Shown here in pieces: positions 31,096-37,715 of a DNA stretch of 37,715 nt; position 1 is the stretch's first letter; each line of letters begins with the position of its first letter. The DNA is taken from the NCBI GenBank assembly GCA_023701245.1, contig JAMPXK010000022.1, positions 1 through 37,715 of the forward strand. Reading direction: 5' to 3'. Position numbers and translations under genes: made by a program. Under the pieces are notes generated by a model, which made no database searches, was not told where the DNA came from, and saw only the letters and a list, made by a program, of their open reading frames with translations. The DNA comes from Elusimicrobiales bacterium (lineage in GTDB: Bacteria; Elusimicrobiota; Elusimicrobia; Elusimicrobiales; UBA9959).

Positions 31096-31596
31096 ATGCC
31101 CACATTCAACTTTTACTCCGCCTGGATGGACCCTGTGTTTTACGCCTGGGCGGCGGCCGCCGCGGCGGGCCTGGTGGCCCTGATCTATTCCATCCGCCGC
31201 TACCTGGAACTCAAGAACGCTTCTTTCGAGGACGAACTCGCCGCGCCGGCCGACCTGGCCGCCGAACCCGCGGCCGAGCTGCCCGCGCTCGCCGCGGCCG
31301 AACAGCCCGACCTGCCCGCCGAAGAACCGGGCTCCGCCGCGCAGCCGGAGCCCGCCCTCGAGCAGGCGCCGCCCTCCGAAGGCAACCGCGCCGAAACTTT
31401 CGTGCGCGGCATCTTCGACGGCATCTCCGGACTGGACGCCCGCCTGAAGGATATAGAAGCCGCGCTCTCCAAGGGCCGCGTGAACGGGGATTTCACCGTC
31501 AAGTTCCTGGAAGACCTCGTCCAGGATATCGACGCGCTGGACAAGCAGAAGATAAAGGCCAGGATAGAGTACCTCCTGTCGGACCTCAAAAAATAA
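31096..31596 (+). CDS. Membrane-anchored small protein with Ala/Glu/Pro-rich linker, unknown function
   Basis: A 166-residue protein that I do not recognise. One membrane helix lies at residues 12-31 (FYAWAAAAAAGLVALIYSIR). An Ala/Glu/Pro-rich, probably disordered linker covers about 40-95. A charged helical C-terminus (LDARLKDIEAALSKGR, then FLEDLVQDIDALDKQKIKAR) looks like a short coiled coil. Start ATG 31096 has only a weak GGAG upstream. It is sandwiched between the MBL hydrolase and the barrel protein and ends 3 bases before the latter, so a shared envelope role is plausible. Confidence 0.75.
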   Translation: MPTFNFYSAWMDPVFYAWAAAAAAGLVALIYSIRRYLELKNASFEDELAAPADLAAEPAAELPALAAAEQPDLPAEEPGSAAQPEPALEQAPPSEGNRAETFVRGIFDGISGLDARLKDIEAALSKGRVNGDFTVKFLEDLVQDIDALDKQKIKARIEYLLSDLKK

Positions 31597-31599
31597 GGC

Positions 31600-33015
31600 G
31601 TGAAAGTGGCAAACTCTCTTAAAGCGGCCGGGGGCGTTCTTTGCGCGTTGCTCGGCGCCGCCTTTTGGGCCGCCCCGGCGCAAGCAGGACTTTTCCCGGA
31701 GAACGCTTTCAGCGACGAGGCCCGCGGGCTGACCGCCGCCCAGTTCCTCAAGGTCCCCCCGTCGGCCCGGTTCGCGGCCCTGGGCGGCGCCGGGCTGGCG
31801 TTGCGCGGACCCGACGCTTTCTTCCTCAATCCCGCCGGCTCGGCCGGGCTGCCCTCCGGCGGCCGGGCCGTGGCCGCGTCCTACGAACTGCTGCTGGAGG
31901 GCGCCTCCCGCACCGGGCTGGTATTTTCCGACTCCGCCCGCGCCGGCGTCTTTTCCGGCGGTCTGATCTACCACGGCGCGTCTCCCGGGGAACGGCTGGA
32001 CGGCGCCGGCGCCGGGTCCGGCAGCGAGGTGCAGGCCTACGACCTGGCCGCCGCCGCCGGGTGGGCCCGCAGCTTCCGGTCTTTCGACGTCGGGCTCAAC
32101 CTGAAGTACATCAAGTCCGCCCTGGCCGGAGAGACCGGCGCTTCCGCGGCGCTCGACGCCGGTTTTATTTTCAAGGACCGGGACTCGCGCACGGAACTGG
32201 CGGTGGCGGCGCGCAATTTCGGCCCGCCCCTCAAGCTGGGCTCCGAGCGCGACCCGCTGCCGTTCGAACTGGGCGGCGGCCTGCGCTGGAAGTACGTCCC
32301 CGAGTTCAGCCTGCTCATGGAAGGACGCCTGCCGGCCGATCACGCGCCCTACCTGGCCTTTGCAGGCGAATACGCCCTGCCTTACTCCGGCGCTTCCGGC
32401 ATGTTCCTGCGCGGCGGCATGAATTTCAAGAATTACGACGACCACGGGTTCATGGGGGCCTTCGCGGGCGGGTTCGGACTGTACTTCGGCGGCTTTTCCC
32501 TCGATTACGCGTTCTCCCCGTACGGTGAGCTGGGGGCCGCGCACCGCATGACGGCCGGCTGGGCCTGGGGCGCGCCGGCCAAGCCCGTCAAAAAGAAGGC
32601 GGCCGCCTCCGGCGCCCGCGTGCCGCGCCTGGCCGTCAGCCCCTTCTCCGCCGGCAAAGGCGTGACGGAGACGGAGGCCGCGGTGGTGCGCAACCTGACC
32701 GAGTCCGAACTGGTCAAGGCCGGGCGCTACAAGCTTGTGGAGCGCTCCAAGCTGGATTTCATCCTGGCGGAAAAGCGCCTCGCCTACGCCGGCCTCGCCG
32801 CCAATTCTTCGGCGGCGGAACTGGCGCGCCTCTCCGGCGCCGAGCTGGCCGTCTTCGGTTCGGTGAGCAAACGCAGGACCGGTTATTATATTACGGGGCG
32901 GCTGGTGGACGCCGCTTCAGGGGAGATCCTGATCTCGGAAACCGTGGAGGCTCCCGAGGATTATCTTTTCCGCGACGCGGCCCGGCGGCTGGCCGCCGCG
33001 CTTTCCCGCCGTTAA
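31600..33015 (+). CDS. PorV/UPF0164-like outer-membrane barrel fused to CsgG-like domain
   Basis: A 471-residue exported protein with a signal peptide (residues 1-29, ending APAQA). Residues 40-330 have the PorV/PorQ pattern: KVPPSARFAALGGAGLAL, then DAFFLNPAGSAGL, followed by alternating beta strands ending LDYAFSPYGELG. After a Lys/Ala linker (about 340-350), residues 350-471 look like a CsgG/FlgO-type domain: RLAVSPFSAGKGVTETEA, YKLVERSKLDFILAEK, ELARLSGAELAVFGSVSK, TGRLVDAASGEILI. The start is GTG. The first part predicts an outer-membrane barrel and the second a periplasmic domain. The fusion of the two is unusual to me. Stop codons of this gene and the convergent TPR gene overlap. Confidence 0.82.
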   Translation: MKVANSLKAAGGVLCALLGAAFWAAPAQAGLFPENAFSDEARGLTAAQFLKVPPSARFAALGGAGLALRGPDAFFLNPAGSAGLPSGGRAVAASYELLLEGASRTGLVFSDSARAGVFSGGLIYHGASPGERLDGAGAGSGSEVQAYDLAAAAGWARSFRSFDVGLNLKYIKSALAGETGASAALDAGFIFKDRDSRTELAVAARNFGPPLKLGSERDPLPFELGGGLRWKYVPEFSLLMEGRLPADHAPYLAFAGEYALPYSGASGMFLRGGMNFKNYDDHGFMGAFAGGFGLYFGGFSLDYAFSPYGELGAAHRMTAGWAWGAPAKPVKKKAAASGARVPRLAVSPFSAGKGVTETEAAVVRNLTESELVKAGRYKLVERSKLDFILAEKRLAYAGLAANSSAAELARLSGAELAVFGSVSKRRTGYYITGRLVDAASGEILISETVEAPEDYLFRDAARRLAAALSRR

Positions 33016-33503
33016 TTCCCTTCCAGGTTCTTCAATCTCCAGGTATTGCGGACGGTGGGTTCCAGCTTGGCCGCCATGCGCGCGGTTTCCAGCGCCTGCT
33101 CCCTGTTCCCCAGTTTTTCGTGGACCTCGCTGAGGCGCTCGTAGTAGGAGGCGTTGCCCGGGTCTTTTTTCAGGTGCAGTTCCAGCAGGCGGACTTCCGC
33201 GTGCTGGCGCCTGGTGCGCAGCGCGGCCAGGGCCCGGTACCGGCTTTCCTTGTAGAGCATGAAGCCGGCCAGCGCAGTGGTCAGGAGTATGTCGTAGACG
33301 AAGGCGTAGCGCGGCCAGCGCACCAGCACCACTATGTTGGAAATGTAGACGAAGACCAGGAAGAAGGACCCCGCCAGGAAAGCGTCGGTGAAGGAGAGCG
33401 AGCCCTGCAGGTATTTCTTTTCCCGGCGCTCCAGTATCCAGACCAGGCCCCAGGCCCAGGCCAGCGCGAAGACCGTGCAGTAGAGGATTATCCCTAGCAG
33501 CAT
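33012..33503 (-). CDS. Small membrane protein with C-terminal TPR-like repeat
   Basis: A 163-residue protein. Three hydrophobic helices (residues 2-22, 41-62 and 69-86) precede a soluble tail with a TPR pattern: LELHLKKDPGNASYYERLSE, then VHEKLGNREQALETARMAAK, followed by LEP. TPRs bind proteins; the partner is unknown. Its ATG directly follows the TAG of the phosphatase gene, so the two are translationally coupled, and it is last in a three-gene operon. Confidence 0.8.
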   Translation of the reverse strand: MLLGIILYCTVFALAWAWGLVWILERREKKYLQGSLSFTDAFLAGSFFLVFVYISNIVVLVRWPRYAFVYDILLTTALAGFMLYKESRYRALAALRTRRQHAEVRLLELHLKKDPGNASYYERLSEVHEKLGNREQALETARMAAKLEPTVRNTWRLKNLEGN

Positions 33504-34295
33504 CTAGGCGCCCTTCTTGAGCAGGCGCCGGATCACCGCGAGCATGCCCGCCTGGAGCCGGCGGTTGGCGGCCAGGGTCTGAGACCCCATGGCCGCGTCC
33601 ACGGCCCACCGCCCGCCGCTGAAATCCGTGACCGCCCCGCCGGCTTCTTCCACCATCAGCTTGCCCGCGGCCACGTCCCAGGGCTTCAGGCCGAACTCCC
33701 AGTAGCCGTCGGTGCGGCCCGCGGCCACCCAGCACATGTCCAGCGACGCCACGCCCATGCGGCGCACGTCGTGCGAGCGGCGCATGAACTCCGAAAAGAA
33801 CTTGCAGTAGAAGGCGGCCTTCCGGGCCCGGTCGTACGGGAAGCCGGTGACCAGCAGGGACCTGGAGACCGAGGCGACTTTAGAGACAGCGAGCCTTTTG
33901 CCGTTGAGGAAGGCCCCGCCGCCTTTTTTCGCCAGGAACAGTTCGTTCCTGAAAGGGTCGTAGACGCCGCCGGCCTTCACGGCGCCGTTCTCCGCGAAGC
34001 CTATGGACACCGCCGCCGCCGGGAAGCCGTGGGCGTAATTAGTGGTGCCGTCCAGCGGGTCTATGATCCACAGGCGCCGGTTCGGGGTCTGCCTGACGGC
34101 GCTTTCCTCCGCCATGTAGCCGTCGTCGGGGAAGGCGCGGCGTATCAGGCCCAGGACGGCGCGCTGGCTGGCCAGGTCCGCCTCGGTCAGCAGGTTGGCG
34201 CGCCCTTTGAGCCTGTAGCCCACCTTGCCGAACTTGGCCTTCAGGATCTTGCCGCCCGCCAGGGCGGCCTTCTTTATCAGCTGCAGTTCTTTCAT
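33504..34295 (-). CDS. Inositol-monophosphatase family phosphatase (SuhB-like)
   Basis: A 263-residue enzyme with the full Mg2+-dependent family signature: Glu64 region (MAEES), WIIDPLDGTTNYAHGFP with Asp79 and Asp82, and WDVAAGKLMVEEAGG near residue 207. Length matches SuhB/IMPase (about 265). Substrates in the family include inositol phosphates, histidinol phosphate and fructose-1,6-bisphosphate, and SuhB also has a role in ribosome biogenesis; sequence alone does not choose between them. It overlaps the upstream kinase gene by 4 bases (ATGA). Confidence 0.92.
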   Translation of the reverse strand: MKELQLIKKAALAGGKILKAKFGKVGYRLKGRANLLTEADLASQRAVLGLIRRAFPDDGYMAEESAVRQTPNRRLWIIDPLDGTTNYAHGFPAAAVSIGFAENGAVKAGGVYDPFRNELFLAKKGGGAFLNGKRLAVSKVASVSRSLLVTGFPYDRARKAAFYCKFFSEFMRRSHDVRRMGVASLDMCWVAAGRTDGYWEFGLKPWDVAAGKLMVEEAGGAVTDFSGGRWAVDAAMGSQTLAANRRLQAGMLAVIRRLLKKGA

Positions 34296-35098
34296 GATGT
34301 CCTTAACAGGGCTATGCGCGCCGCGGCCTGCTCCGCCGGGATCGACGCCTCCAGGAACGAGACCTTCCGCCCCGCCAGGGCGCGCCGGGCCGCTTTAATG
34401 AAACCGGCCCGGAAGTGGAAATTCTTTATCAGCCCGCCGGCCAGGGCCACGTTCACCCGGCCGCGTCCTTTGCCGGCGGCCTGCCGTACCAGGGCGGCCA
34501 GTTCTTCCTGGGCGCGCGCGGTCAGCGCGGCGGCCTGCCCGTGGCCGTCCAGGGCCAGCAGCAGCAGTTTTTTCGCGTAGGCGGCCGAGCGCCCGTGCCC
34601 CATCTTTCCCGCTTCGTGCAGGCGGCCGCGCAGCTTCAGGTACTGGCGGCCCAGCCAGCGCCCGGAGCCTGGGTCGCCGGACGCCGGGTTGAGCCCCCCG
34701 GTCTGCCTGAAAGCGCCGGGGCGGCCGCAAAAGGCCACGGAGCCCGTGCCGGCTATGAGCAGCATCCCGTCGCGCCCGCGGAACGCGGCGTAGTGGGCGG
34801 CTTCGGCGTCGGAAATGACGTCCACCAGGTTGAGGCGCCCGGCCAGCGCTTTGAACAGGAAAGGTTTTTTCCATTTGCGGCCGAGGGCGCCGCGCGTGGC
34901 GATGACCAGGGGCGCGGCGGCGGCGCCGGGCCACCCGGCCAGCAGCGCTGTCAGCTTCCCGGGCAGGGAGCGCAGCGGCACCGTGCGCGTCCGGACCGTC
35001 CGCAGCGGGCGGGCGCGGCGGTCCAGGGCGGTCACCCTTGTCCAGGTGCCGCCCCTGTCCACCCCCAGGGCGGCTATCTTCTTCGGTTCGCTTGGCAT
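34292..35098 (-). CDS. BadF/BadG-type sugar kinase or ATPase
   Basis: A 268-residue ASKHA-fold protein. Phosphate 1 loop: ALGVDRGGTWTRV (residues 10-22). Phosphate 2 and adenosine regions: GMLLIAGTGSVAF, ASGDPGSGRWLGRQYLKLRG and VNVALAGGLIKNFHF. Family members include N-acetylglucosamine kinase and activator ATPases of dehydratases. There is no Fe-S ligand Cys pair in the typical place, so a kinase is more likely (inference). It leads an operon with the phosphatase and TPR genes, which suggests sugar-phosphate metabolism or salvage. Confidence 0.82.
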   Translation of the reverse strand: MPSEPKKIAALGVDRGGTWTRVTALDRRARPLRTVRTRTVPLRSLPGKLTALLAGWPGAAAAPLVIATRGALGRKWKKPFLFKALAGRLNLVDVISDAEAAHYAAFRGRDGMLLIAGTGSVAFCGRPGAFRQTGGLNPASGDPGSGRWLGRQYLKLRGRLHEAGKMGHGRSAAYAKKLLLLALDGHGQAAALTARAQEELAALVRQAAGKGRGRVNVALAGGLIKNFHFRAGFIKAARRALAGRKVSFLEASIPAEQAAARIALLRTS

Positions 35099-35107
35099 GA
35101 CGGTTTA

Positions 35108-35137
35108 TTGACGACGGGAACGGCTAAATGATATCAT
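35108..35137 (+). promoter_or_regulatory. Promoter of the PTS IIA-like gene
   Basis: TTGACG (35108-35113) and TATCAT (35132-35137) are separated by 18 bases. The start would be near 35144, giving a leader of about 16 bases without a clear Shine-Dalgarno sequence. Confidence 0.5.
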
Positions 35138-35159
35138 ATAACTTCGTCATCAGTCCTTT

Positions 35160-35630
35160 ATGATAAGACAGTCAGACGGCGTAAGCCTTTCAGCGTTAAT
35201 AAGCCCAGAAAACGTGCTTTTCATACCGGGTGCCCCTTCCAAGGAGGAGGCCGTGCTGCAGCTTACCGAAAGGATGCTGCCGCAGGTCGGCAAGCTCATA
35301 GGCCGCAAGGCGCTTTTTGACCGCGTGGCCGAAGTGGAAAAGCTCAACCAGGTGCTGGAGAGCGGTTTCTATATCCCGCACGCCAAGTTCCCGGACCTCG
35401 ACGGTTTTCACGCCGTGCTCGGCATCGTTCCCGAAGGCTTCACCGATCCGGCGACCGGGCTCAAGGTGCGGGCGCTGCTGCTGCTGCTGTCCCCCCACAA
35501 GCCGGCTTTCTTCCAGCGCCACCTGAACATGCTGAGCCTGCTCAGCCAGACCTTCCAGCCGGAACTGATAGAGAAACTGGCCGCCCTCCGGGACCCGGCC
35601 GCCGCCGCCGCCCTGGTAACGGGCAAATAG
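35160..35630 (+). CDS. PTS EIIA type-2 domain protein (PtsN/fructose-like)
   Basis: A 156-residue single-domain protein with the type-2 IIA fold. The phosphorylated histidine is His74 in GFYIPHAKFP, and the helper histidine is probably His121 in FFQRHLNMLSLLS. LGIVPEGF and VRALLLLLSPHK are also family-like. No EI, HPr, IIB or IIC genes are nearby, so a regulatory PtsN-like role on transport is more likely than sugar uptake. The APC permease follows 65 bases downstream on the same strand and is a possible target (inference). Confidence 0.85.
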   Translation: MIRQSDGVSLSALISPENVLFIPGAPSKEEAVLQLTERMLPQVGKLIGRKALFDRVAEVEKLNQVLESGFYIPHAKFPDLDGFHAVLGIVPEGFTDPATGLKVRALLLLLSPHKPAFFQRHLNMLSLLSQTFQPELIEKLAALRDPAAAAALVTGK

Positions 35631-35682
35631 ACCTTTTCCCCGCAGCGCCTCCTTCCGCTTTAGTCCCCTTGCGGTAAATATA

Positions 35683-35688
35683 TATAAT
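35683..35688 (+). promoter_or_regulatory. -10 box with leaderless spacing before the permease gene
   Basis: TATAAT, TAATAT, then the ATG at 35695, within a very AT-rich block. No Shine-Dalgarno sequence. The permease therefore probably has its own leaderless transcript in addition to any read-through from the IIA gene. Confidence 0.5.
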
Positions 35689-35694
35689 TAATAT

Positions 35695-37698
35695 ATGGTC
35701 CCCAACCAGAGGTACAAGCAGGTCTTCGTTCTGAGCACGGCCATGCTCAGCTTCATCTCTTTCTGGAAGGCCGCCTCCGTGGTGCTGTGCGACTTCGGCT
35801 CCAGCGCCTATTACGCCGGCGGCATCGCCATGAAGGCCTTCGGTCCCGCTTTCCCCTGGTTCATCCTCGGCGTGATGCTGTTCGCCGGGCTGATGCTCGG
35901 CGTCTACACCGAGTCCTGCATTATGTTCGTGCGCGGCGGAGTTTACGTCGTGGTGCGCGAGGCTATGGGCAAGGTCATGGCCAAATTTTCCGTCTCGGCG
36001 CTGGTCTTCGACTACGCGCTTACCGGGCCCATCAGCTCCGTCACCGCCGGGCTTTACCTGGGCGGCCTCCTCGCCAATATCCTGCCGCTGCTGCATATCA
36101 ACTGGCATGTGCCGGCCAGGGCCTTCGCCGTTATCTTCGCCCTGCTGGTGACGGCCTACTTCTGGCGCGAGAACATCCGCGGCATAGAAGAGTCAGCCGA
36201 CAATAATTTCAAGATAATCGGTTTTGTGGCGGTAGTGGCCGTGCTGCTGCTCGGCTGGTCCGGGGTTACGCTCTACCACCGGGGCTTCACCCTGCCGCCC
36301 TTCACGCCGGTGGTTACGCATGAAGCCCTCGGCTGGACCGTTCATTTCCCCTGGCTCAAGGCCGTGGGCCTGGTAGGTATCCTGATGGCTTTCGGGCACT
36401 CCATCCTGGCGCTCTCCGGCCTGGAGACCCTGGCGCAGGTTTACCGGGAGATAGAGGACCCCAAGGTCAAGAATCTCAAGAAGGCCGTGGTTTCCATCTT
36501 TATTTTCAGCGTGCTCTTTACCGGCCTGCTGACCTTTATTTCCGCGCTCATCATCCCCCCCGACCTGGTGGCCGGGAAATACGCCGAGAACCTGCTCAGC
36601 GGCCTGGCGCTGGAGCTGGACGGCCCGTACTGGGCCCGCCTCGGCATGCAGGTGCTGGTGGTGCTGTCGGGGACGCTGATGCTGGTGGGCGCCGTCAACA
36701 CTTCGTTCGTGGGGGCCAACGGGGTCCTTAACCGCGTGGCCGAGGACGGCATCCTGCACGACTGGTTCCGCCACCTGCATAAGAAATACGGCACCACCCA
36801 CCGGCTAGTCAACATTATCGCCGTTATCCAGGTGCTGATAATCATGATCTCCGGCGGAGATATTTTCCTGCTGGGCGAGGCTTACGCTTTCGGCGTACTG
36901 GCCAGCATGAGCTTCAACACCATGTCCCTGGTGATCCTCCGGTTCAAGCGCCGCGAAGAAGAGCAGGAGTGGATGTTCCCGGGCAATATCAAGGTGAACA
37001 ACGTGTATTTCCCCGTCGGCCTGATGCTGGTCCTGCTGGTCCTGCTTTCGGCCACCGGCATGAACCTGCTGACCAAGAAAGTGGCTACCCTGGGCGGCCT
37101 GGCCTTCACGGCGGTTTTCTACGCCATCTTCTACGTCTCGGAGAAAATGAACGAGAAGAAAGTCCGCCTTTACGCCCCGGACGATGACAACGACGAAAAG
37201 CTCAACCTGCGCCGGGAAGCGGACATCAATACGGTGGTGCCCGAACTCACCAGGGCGCGCCGCATCCTGGTGCCGGTGCGCAACCCCAACAACCTGGTGC
37301 ACCTGGCCGCGGTGCTGGAGACCGCGGACGACGACACCACGGATATCATAGTCCTGAGCGCCAAGATCGCCAAGGGCATCCAGTCCGGCGGCGAGACCAT
37401 GTCCGACGAGGACAAGGAAGTGTTCAGCGCCGTGGTCCTGCTGGCGGAAAAGTACGGCAAGACCGTAAAGCCGATCTTCGTGTTCTCCAACGACCCTTTC
37501 TACTCCATGGCGCAGGTGGCCCAGGCCGCGGGCGCCGACGAGATAGTGATGGGCGTGTCCGGTTCCACCGGGGCGGAGATCCAGCTGGAGCGCCTGGCCA
37601 TGGCCTGGGGCATGCTCAAGAAGCCCGGCGAGGCCGGCAAGCCGCTGCTGGCCCGGGTGGTGTGGGAAGGCCGCCAGATGACGTACCAGCTTTCATAA
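35695..37698 (+). CDS. APC-superfamily amino-acid permease with C-terminal Usp domain
   Basis: A 667-residue protein. Residues 1-490 form about 12 membrane helices of the APC type (GSSAYYAGGIAMKAFGP, RGGVYVVVREAMGK, ALSGLETLAQVYREIEDPK, GANGVLNRVAEDGILHDWF). Residues 520-660 form a universal-stress-protein domain: RRILVPVRNPNNLVHLAAVL, DIIVLSAKI, then VMGVSGSTGAEIQLERLA, resembling the G-x2-G-x9-G nucleotide loop. The Usp domain probably senses ATP or another nucleotide and gates transport (inference). Substrate is not predictable; an amino acid or other organic cation is typical. It lies after a PTS IIA-like regulator. The gene is complete and ends 17 bases before the window edge. Confidence 0.9.
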   Translation: MVPNQRYKQVFVLSTAMLSFISFWKAASVVLCDFGSSAYYAGGIAMKAFGPAFPWFILGVMLFAGLMLGVYTESCIMFVRGGVYVVVREAMGKVMAKFSVSALVFDYALTGPISSVTAGLYLGGLLANILPLLHINWHVPARAFAVIFALLVTAYFWRENIRGIEESADNNFKIIGFVAVVAVLLLGWSGVTLYHRGFTLPPFTPVVTHEALGWTVHFPWLKAVGLVGILMAFGHSILALSGLETLAQVYREIEDPKVKNLKKAVVSIFIFSVLFTGLLTFISALIIPPDLVAGKYAENLLSGLALELDGPYWARLGMQVLVVLSGTLMLVGAVNTSFVGANGVLNRVAEDGILHDWFRHLHKKYGTTHRLVNIIAVIQVLIIMISGGDIFLLGEAYAFGVLASMSFNTMSLVILRFKRREEEQEWMFPGNIKVNNVYFPVGLMLVLLVLLSATGMNLLTKKVATLGGLAFTAVFYAIFYVSEKMNEKKVRLYAPDDDNDEKLNLRREADINTVVPELTRARRILVPVRNPNNLVHLAAVLETADDDTTDIIVLSAKIAKGIQSGGETMSDEDKEVFSAVVLLAEKYGKTVKPIFVFSNDPFYSMAQVAQAAGADEIVMGVSGSTGAEIQLERLAMAWGMLKKPGEAGKPLLARVVWEGRQMTYQLS

Positions 37699-37715
37699 CG
37701 CGCGTGGTGAGGGAC

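Noticed and set aside
1-37715. tRNA, rRNA, riboswitch or CRISPR elements
   Set aside because: I scanned by eye for cloverleaf arms, T-loop motifs and short regular repeats and found none convincing; a covariance-model search would be needed to exclude small RNAs.

Overview
The window is GC-rich bacterial chromosomal DNA from an organism with an outer membrane (PorV-like barrel, SurA/PpiC-type isomerase, GspF/PilC-type secretion or pilus protein). It combines an energy-converting [NiFe] hydrogenase, a cytochrome bd oxidase and a large iterative polyketide/fatty-acid synthase. This mix suggests an anaerobe or microaerophile that tolerates oxygen. No rRNA, tRNA or ribosomal protein marker is present, so taxonomy stays open. 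An Elusimicrobiota-like lineage is my best guess, at low confidence.

Layout. 1-4.7 kb: the start of a GspF/PilC protein on the minus strand, a divergent HTH regulator, a perfect bidirectional terminator, an mscS-ppiC pair on the minus strand, and an AT-richer trypsin-like protease gene. 4.7-14.1 kb: eleven tightly coupled minus-strand genes for a complex I-shaped membrane hydrogenase. Transcription runs from three antiporter-like subunits through J, K, A, small subunit, C, large subunit and H to ferredoxin, and ends at a clear terminator. 14.2-25.7 kb: a minus-strand biosynthetic cassette of a 3027-residue synthase (KS-AT-KS-5xACP-KR-DH), an Sfp-type phosphopantetheinyl transferase and an acyl-CoA carboxylase carboxyltransferase, closed by a strong terminator. 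25.9-27.5 kb: a GT-C membrane glycosyltransferase. 27.7-30.2 kb: cydA and cydB on the plus strand, separated by a 126-bp inverted-repeat element. 30.2-33.0 kb: a plus-strand operon of an MBL-fold hydrolase, a membrane-anchored small protein and a PorV-like barrel fused to a CsgG-like domain. 33.0-35.1 kb: a minus-strand operon of a BadF-type kinase, an inositol-monophosphatase family enzyme and a TPR membrane protein. 35.1-37.7 kb: a PTS IIA-like protein and an APC permease with a C-terminal Usp domain.

How it works together. The carboxyltransferase probably supplies the malonyl-CoA that the AT loads, and the transferase activates the five ACPs, so the three genes form one pathway module for an unidentified lipid or polyene. 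The hydrogenase would couple reduced ferredoxin and protons to H2 and ion pumping (or the reverse). The bd oxidase would remove oxygen at low tension.

The less obvious signals are: every ACP has Thr where the phosphopantetheine Ser should be; the ACPs alternate as if expanded in pairs; the hydrogenase has the full 11-subunit complex I core yet keeps both Ni-Fe cysteine pairs; and a TATAAW-N6-ATG pattern recurs at four gene starts, suggesting leaderless mRNAs.
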